A stretch of DNA of 45,369 nucleotides. Origin: DATATB01 sp036268995. GTDB lineage: Bacteria; Planctomycetota; Planctomycetia; Pirellulales; PNKZ01. The notes beneath the pieces are model-generated. The model was not told the origin of the DNA. It worked only from the letters and a program-made list of their open reading frames with translations, and did no database searches. The position numbers and the translations under genes are program-made. Each line of letters begins with the position of its first letter. The first letter of the stretch is position 1. Shown here piece by piece: positions 41,855 through 45,369 of this stretch. The stretch spans positions 1-45,369 of the forward strand of contig DATATB010000008.1 in the NCBI GenBank assembly GCA_036268995.1, read 5' to 3'.

Positions 41855-43171
41855 TCTTGCCATCGCTTCGGCCGCGTCGGCCCCTGCATGATCTGTGCCG
41901 GGCGGCAATTGAATGCCGCCGGTGATCAGCCGGGCCGCGCGGTTGCGCGTCAGATAGCTCCAGCCCCATTGCATCATCACCAACAATCGATTTTGAAACT
42001 GCACGAGCGACATCAGATGAACCACCAGCCAGACGGCCCAGGCCGCAAAGCCCCACAGCCAGATCACGTGCAGATCGGCCACCGCCTGGTTGCGGCCGAT
42101 CGTGGCCAGCGTGCCGTAATCGCGATAGCGAAACGGCCGCTCGTCTTTGCGACCCTGCAATTGGGTTTCGATGGCTTGGGCCGCATAGCGCCCCTGCTGC
42201 ATGGCCACCTGCGCCAGCGCCGGCAGCGGCTCACCCGGCGCCGGCTCGCAGCAGGCCATGTCGCCGATCACAAAAATTTCGTCGTGCCCCGGCAGCGACA
42301 GCCGCGGGCTGACGCAAATTCGGCCGGAGCGGTCGGTTTTTGCTCCAGTAGCGGTTGCCAACTGCTCGGCCAGGGGCGAAGCCCGGACGCCGGCTGCCCA
42401 CAGCACTGTGCGGCACTCGAGACACTCGCGGCGCTCGCCCTGCCGGTATTCGACGCACTCGGCCCGAATATCCGTGACCATCGCGCCTTTGAGCAGCTTG
42501 ATGCCTAGATCTTCAAGGGCCTTTTCGGCTTTGCCCGACAGTTTAGCGGGATAACTTCCCAGCATGCGGCCGGCCGTTTCGACCAGGTAGACTTGCGCGT
42601 CTTGGGGCCGGATGCGGCGGAACTCGCCCGGCAGCGTATGCTCGGCAATTTCGGCCAACTGGCCGGCCAGTTCCACGCCCGTCGGCCCGCCGCCGACCAC
42701 GACGAACGTCATCCACTTGCGGCGCTCGGCCTCGTCGGTCGCTCGTTCGGCCGTTTCGAAGGCCAGCAGGATCTTGCGGCGAATTTCGGTCGCGTCGTCG
42801 ATGCTCTTGAGCGAGGGTGCCAGCCGCTCCCAATCGTCGTGGCCGAAATAACTGTGCGTCGAACCGGCCGCCACGATCAGGCTGTCGTAATCGACCGCTC
42901 CGGAGTCGATTTCCACGCGCCGAGCGGTGACGTCGATTTCGCGGGCTTCGGCCAGCAGCACGGTCGTATTCTGCTGCCGCTTGAGCAAGCTGCGCAGCGG
43001 CGAGGCGATGTTGGCCGGCGACAGCGTGCCGGTAGCGACCTGGTACAACAGCGGCTGGAAGAGATGATAATTGCGGCGATCGAGCAGCGTCACCGCGACC
43101 GGCGCTCGACGCAAGCATCGGGCGGCATACAAGCCGCCAAAACCGCCGCCGATGATTGCCACACGATGCAT
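41843..43171 (-). CDS. ndh: Type II NADH:quinone dehydrogenase (NDH-2)
   Basis: 442 residues. Two dinucleotide-binding motifs: VAIIGGGFGGLYAAR at the N-terminus (FAD) and FVVVGGGPTGVELAGQLAEIA (NADH). The family's FQPLLYQVATGTL, LWAAGVRASPLA and FVIGDMACC (FAD) are present. C-terminal amphipathic/hydrophobic helices (FAAWAVWLVVHLMSLVQF) bind the membrane. It oxidises NADH and reduces quinone without proton pumping. The ATG at 43171 puts the GxGxxG at residue 8; the longer frame to 43261 lacks similarity. It lies 136 bases upstream of actA on the same strand, so it may feed quinol to ACIII. Confidence 0.94.
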   Translation of the reverse strand: MHRVAIIGGGFGGLYAARCLRRAPVAVTLLDRRNYHLFQPLLYQVATGTLSPANIASPLRSLLKRQQNTTVLLAEAREIDVTARRVEIDSGAVDYDSLIVAAGSTHSYFGHDDWERLAPSLKSIDDATEIRRKILLAFETAERATDEAERRKWMTFVVVGGGPTGVELAGQLAEIAEHTLPGEFRRIRPQDAQVYLVETAGRMLGSYPAKLSGKAEKALEDLGIKLLKGAMVTDIRAECVEYRQGERRECLECRTVLWAAGVRASPLAEQLATATGAKTDRSGRICVSPRLSLPGHDEIFVIGDMACCEPAPGEPLPALAQVAMQQGRYAAQAIETQLQGRKDERPFRYRDYGTLATIGRNQAVADLHVIWLWGFAAWAVWLVVHLMSLVQFQNRLLVMMQWGWSYLTRNRAARLITGGIQLPPGTDHAGADAAEAMARSEK

Positions 43172-43635
43172 GGACAGTCCAGCAAGTGTTGTGCAGCAGC
43201 CGCGCGCCCCTGCGGCTTTCGATCCCCTATTCGCGCCCGAGCAGTGAAAACGATTCTTCACACTCGGAGGCGATGATTGCGGTCATCTAATGCAAACAGC
43301 CCCCGCAGATGATTACCATCCACGTGGGGCTGCCATAGCCACCAGCCAATCGTAAAAAAATCGATTGCCCATTTTCCCGGGCGCCATCGACGCTCGGCTT
43401 GCAACGATACGGGAGTGTACCGGGAGTGTCAAGGATTTCGCTTTGCTATTGAATCGGCAAGCGCTGCGAGCGACGGACAAAGTACGCGAAAGAAAAAAGA
43501 CTTGAACAGTAGCTCGCAAAGAACGCGAAAGACGGAAGTGATCGCTTTTCTTTGCGGCTTTTGCGAGCGTCTGTCCAGTTGGCTTTTGTCTCTGCCTGCT
43601 TTTCTCGCCTCGGGGAATTGTTACCCAGACGCGAT
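43172..43635. other. Non-coding stretch with repeat
   Basis: No gene. It carries an imperfect inverted repeat (GCTCGCAAAGAACGCGAAAG at 43512-43531 and CTTTGCGGCTTTTGCGAGCG at 43550-43569) and a related partial copy at about 43467-43492. The ndh promoter should lie near 43172-43300, but no clear boxes were seen. Confidence 0.6.
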
Positions 43636-44274
43636 CTATCCGGCCAGTTGCACGTGGTGTACGACGGCGGGCGGCAGATTGGGCAGGATCCATTGGCGGC
43701 GCGTCGGATGATTCTGGAACATGCGATCGAGCGCCGCGCTAATCCCGCTGAGCCGGGCGCGATCACGTCCCAAGCTCACGACCGCGCGTGCCGGACGCAC
43801 GCCGGGATATTCGAAAAACGAAAGTGTGCCGCCCGGTTTCAGCAGCCGCTCGAAGGTCGCCAGAATCTGCTCGACCAACTCGACGCTGAAATTATTGAGC
43901 GGCAAGCCTGACACAATCAGGTCGAAGACGGCTTCGCCCGGCAGATCTTGCACCGGCGAGTGGACAATTTCGCTTTGCGCGGCGACCGCTTTCCATACTG
44001 CGTCGGACTCGAAGCGCCGCTCGAGATGGCCAACAAACCGGTCGTTGAGTTCGACGAGCACCAGCCGATCGTGGGGCTGAAGCTTGCGCACCAGCCGGCC
44101 GGTAACCGCCCCCGTGCCCGGCCCGACTTCGAGAATCTTCCGCGATACGCTCGAAGGCCGGGCCACGTCGCTGACCAAAGCTTCGGCCAGCCAGCGACTG
44201 CTGGGCGCGATCGCCCCCGTTTCGTGATAGCGCAGCAAAAACTGCTCAAAAAACAGCCGATGTTCCGCCAGCAT
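43636..44274 (-). CDS. Class I SAM-dependent methyltransferase (phospholipid N-methyltransferase-like)
   Basis: 212 residues. The N-terminal ETGAIAPSSRWLAEAL is a signature of the PmtA-type phospholipid N-methyltransferase/rRNA-dimethylase-like group. SAM-binding motif I is ILEVGPGTGAVTGRL (acid-Gly loop), followed by the acidic strand LVLVELNDRF and motif IV DLIVSGLPLNNFS. Related enzymes methylate phosphatidylethanolamine, but the substrate cannot be fixed from sequence; a KsgA-like role is less likely because of the SGLPLNNF motif. The ATG at 44274 gives a typical start. It is divergent from the thiamine-binding gene. Confidence 0.85.
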   Translation of the reverse strand: MLAEHRLFFEQFLLRYHETGAIAPSSRWLAEALVSDVARPSSVSRKILEVGPGTGAVTGRLVRKLQPHDRLVLVELNDRFVGHLERRFESDAVWKAVAAQSEIVHSPVQDLPGEAVFDLIVSGLPLNNFSVELVEQILATFERLLKPGGTLSFFEYPGVRPARAVVSLGRDRARLSGISAALDRMFQNHPTRRQWILPNLPPAVVHHVQLAG

Positions 44275-44346
44275 TGCGTGCTCACCGCCTCCGTGTCGAA
44301 TTCAGCGACTAATCGCAGCAAGTTTAGCGGATGCGGACGACAGGGG

Positions 44347-44501
44347 GAAATGCGGAAGTCGGAATGATGAATGATGGATGGAAGAAACGGCCGCTTGACC
44401 GTCCGGCCAAGCGGCACTGCGCTCGACACGCACGGCCGAGCTCGTACAATGAGCCCCCGTTCTTCGTCATTCCGCATTCATCATTCCTACTTCCGCATTT
44501 C
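44347..44501. repeat. 155-bp inverted-repeat element (second ATGATGAATG-type copy)
   Basis: Arms 44347-44373 and 44475-44501 are reverse complements at 26 of 27 positions. It shares a 21-base identical block with the element at 21893-21986. It ends three bases before the next start codon. Confidence 0.9.
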
Positions 44502-44504
44502 CTC

Positions 44505-44834
44505 ATGGTCGTTCTCGAATTCAGCATCGCCCCACTTGAGCAAGGCACGAGCGTGAGCGATTACGTGGCCCGGGCGGTGCGGATCGTCGAGCAAAGCGGC
44601 TTGGACTATCGGCTGCATGCGATGGGCACGCTCGTCGAAGGGGAGTTGGACCAGGTGCTCGACGTGCTGCGGAAATGTTTTGAGGATCTTTCGGCGGACT
44701 GCGAGCGGATCACCTGCACTGCAAAGTTCGACTATCGCCGCGGGCACCGCGGCCGGCTCGAAGCCAAGGTCCGCAGCGTCGAAGAAAAACTCGGCCACAA
44801 GCTGAAAACGATCGGAAAAGGAAACGCGGAATAA
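44505..44834 (+). CDS. MTH1187/YkoF-type thiamine-binding protein
   Basis: 109 residues, the normal size for the MTH1187/YkoF (DUF77) family: MVVLEFSIAPLEQGTSVSDYVARA, YRLHAMGTLVEGELDQVLDVL, and RITCTAKFDYRRGHRGRLEAKV with the C-terminal helix. Members bind thiamine or related pyrimidines. The open frame reaches back to 44331, but codons before 44505 are translation of the inverted-repeat element, so the ATG at 44505 is taken. No Shine-Dalgarno is visible (TTTCCTC precedes the ATG). The next gene starts seven bases after its stop. Confidence 0.88.
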   Translation: MVVLEFSIAPLEQGTSVSDYVARAVRIVEQSGLDYRLHAMGTLVEGELDQVLDVLRKCFEDLSADCERITCTAKFDYRRGHRGRLEAKVRSVEEKLGHKLKTIGKGNAE

Positions 44835-44841
44835 CCACAAC

Positions 44842-45324
44842 ATGAGCGACGCAACGGAATCCGGTCTGCCGCAAATCCTGGGTCAGATTCCCAGCGGACT
44901 GTACATTCTTACGGCCCGGCACGAGGGCCAGGAGACCGGCATGCTCGCCTCCTGGGTGATGCAAGCTGGCTTTTCGCCGCCGATGATCTCGATCGCGCTA
45001 CGCAGCGACCGCTACTTGGCCGGCTGGCTGGCGGCCGGAGCCCCCTTTGTCTTGAACGTACTCGGCGACAGCCCCAAGGCCCTGCTGCGGCATTTTGGCC
45101 GCGGTTTCGAGCCGGGCGAGCCGGCGTTTGAAAATGTCGCCATTGGCCGCTGTCCGCGCGGCGTGCCCGTGCTCGAAGACACAATCGGCCATCTCCAGTG
45201 CCGCCCCATCACTTCGTCACCGGCCGCCGAGCACACGATTTTTATCGCCGAGGTCACGGGGGGTCAGCACATCGCCGGCCGCGCCCCATTTGTCCACATC
45301 CGGCACAACGGCCTGCGATACTGA
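44842..45324 (+). CDS. Flavin reductase-like domain protein
   Basis: 160 residues with the FMN-binding split-barrel pattern of the flavin reductase family: GQIPSGLYILTARHEGQETGMLASWVMQAGFSPPMISIAL (here motifs SGLYILTA, GMLASWV and PPMISIAL), then FVLNVLGDS and a final strand near HTIFIAEVTGG. The family reduces free flavin or binds it in two-component oxygenases and flavodoxin-linked proteins. No partner oxygenase is in view. It lies seven bases after the thiamine-binding gene and so is in its operon. The stop is six bases from a dispersed repeat. Confidence 0.85.
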   Translation: MSDATESGLPQILGQIPSGLYILTARHEGQETGMLASWVMQAGFSPPMISIALRSDRYLAGWLAAGAPFVLNVLGDSPKALLRHFGRGFEPGEPAFENVAIGRCPRGVPVLEDTIGHLQCRPITSSPAAEHTIFIAEVTGGQHIAGRAPFVHIRHNGLRY

Positions 45325-45330
45325 TCCCCG

Positions 45331-45359
45331 GCGAGCCGGGAGCGTCAGCGACCGGAGGA
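45331..45359. repeat. Dispersed 29-bp repeat at window end
   Basis: Intergenic copy of the repeat in the leader of the giant PSD1 gene (12371-12399), differing at two positions. It contains the core GCCGGGAGCGTCAGCGACC. Confidence 0.85.
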
Positions 45360-45369
45360 ATCCAGAACT

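Noticed and set aside
44331..44504. N-terminal extension of the thiamine-binding protein
   Set aside because: It translates the inverted-repeat element; the family starts at the ATG at 44505.

Overview
The window reads as a chromosome segment of a GC-rich planctomycete, probably of the Pirellulales/Gemmatales type. The evidence is the set of lineage-typical families: a DUF1501 Tat protein paired with a giant cytochrome c/WD40/DUF1549/DUF1553 protein, Ser/Thr kinases with the planctomycete N-terminal module, a kinase-DUF1080 fusion, a DUF1559 protein, and an alternative complex III (ACIII) cluster joined to a caa3 oxidase. This placement is by gene content only; no rRNA gene is present.

Layout. 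1-5070 (minus): the open end of a kinase-like/AAA-type ATPase/TPR protein whose kinase domain looks catalytically dead, then an Hpt protein and a REC-HD-GYP response regulator. 5545-12448 (minus): giant PSD1-type protein followed by DUF1501. 12947-15316 (minus): active-looking membrane Ser/Thr kinase with an outside DUF1080 domain. 15468-16419 (minus): RelE/Phd-type toxin-antitoxin pair and a tRNA-Ala(CGC) with an unusual promoter-terminator-tRNA-terminator arrangement. 16547-18055 (plus): phytoene-desaturase-like flavoprotein. 18071-23825: an unknown protein, tex, efp, and divergently epmB, the EF-P lysine modification enzyme. 23966-26993 (minus): DUF4142, SRPBCC and zinc alcohol dehydrogenase genes. 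27302-43171 (minus): a 16-kb respiratory array. 43636-45324: a methyltransferase (minus) and a small thiamine-binding/flavin-reductase pair (plus).

The respiratory array, in transcription order, is ndh (type II NADH dehydrogenase), actA-B-C-D-E-F (ACIII), an unknown one-TM protein, sco, coxB, coxA, coxC, coxD, a small membrane protein and a DUF1559 lipoprotein. Most neighbours overlap or nearly touch. Together these genes would carry electrons from NADH to quinone, through ACIII to the CuA/haem c subunit II, and on to O2 at an A2-type (YSHPxV) oxidase.

The most unusual signal is not a gene family. The window is strewn with short palindromic or inverted repeats of about ten families. Many sit at or inside protein ends: in signal-peptide regions (sco, the giant PSD1 protein, actE), in a linker (tex), or supplying the last codons and the stop (coxC, actB, ndh, the flavoprotein). 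They look like REP/MITE-type elements that have repeatedly been translated into protein. No transposase, CRISPR array, prophage or rRNA was seen.
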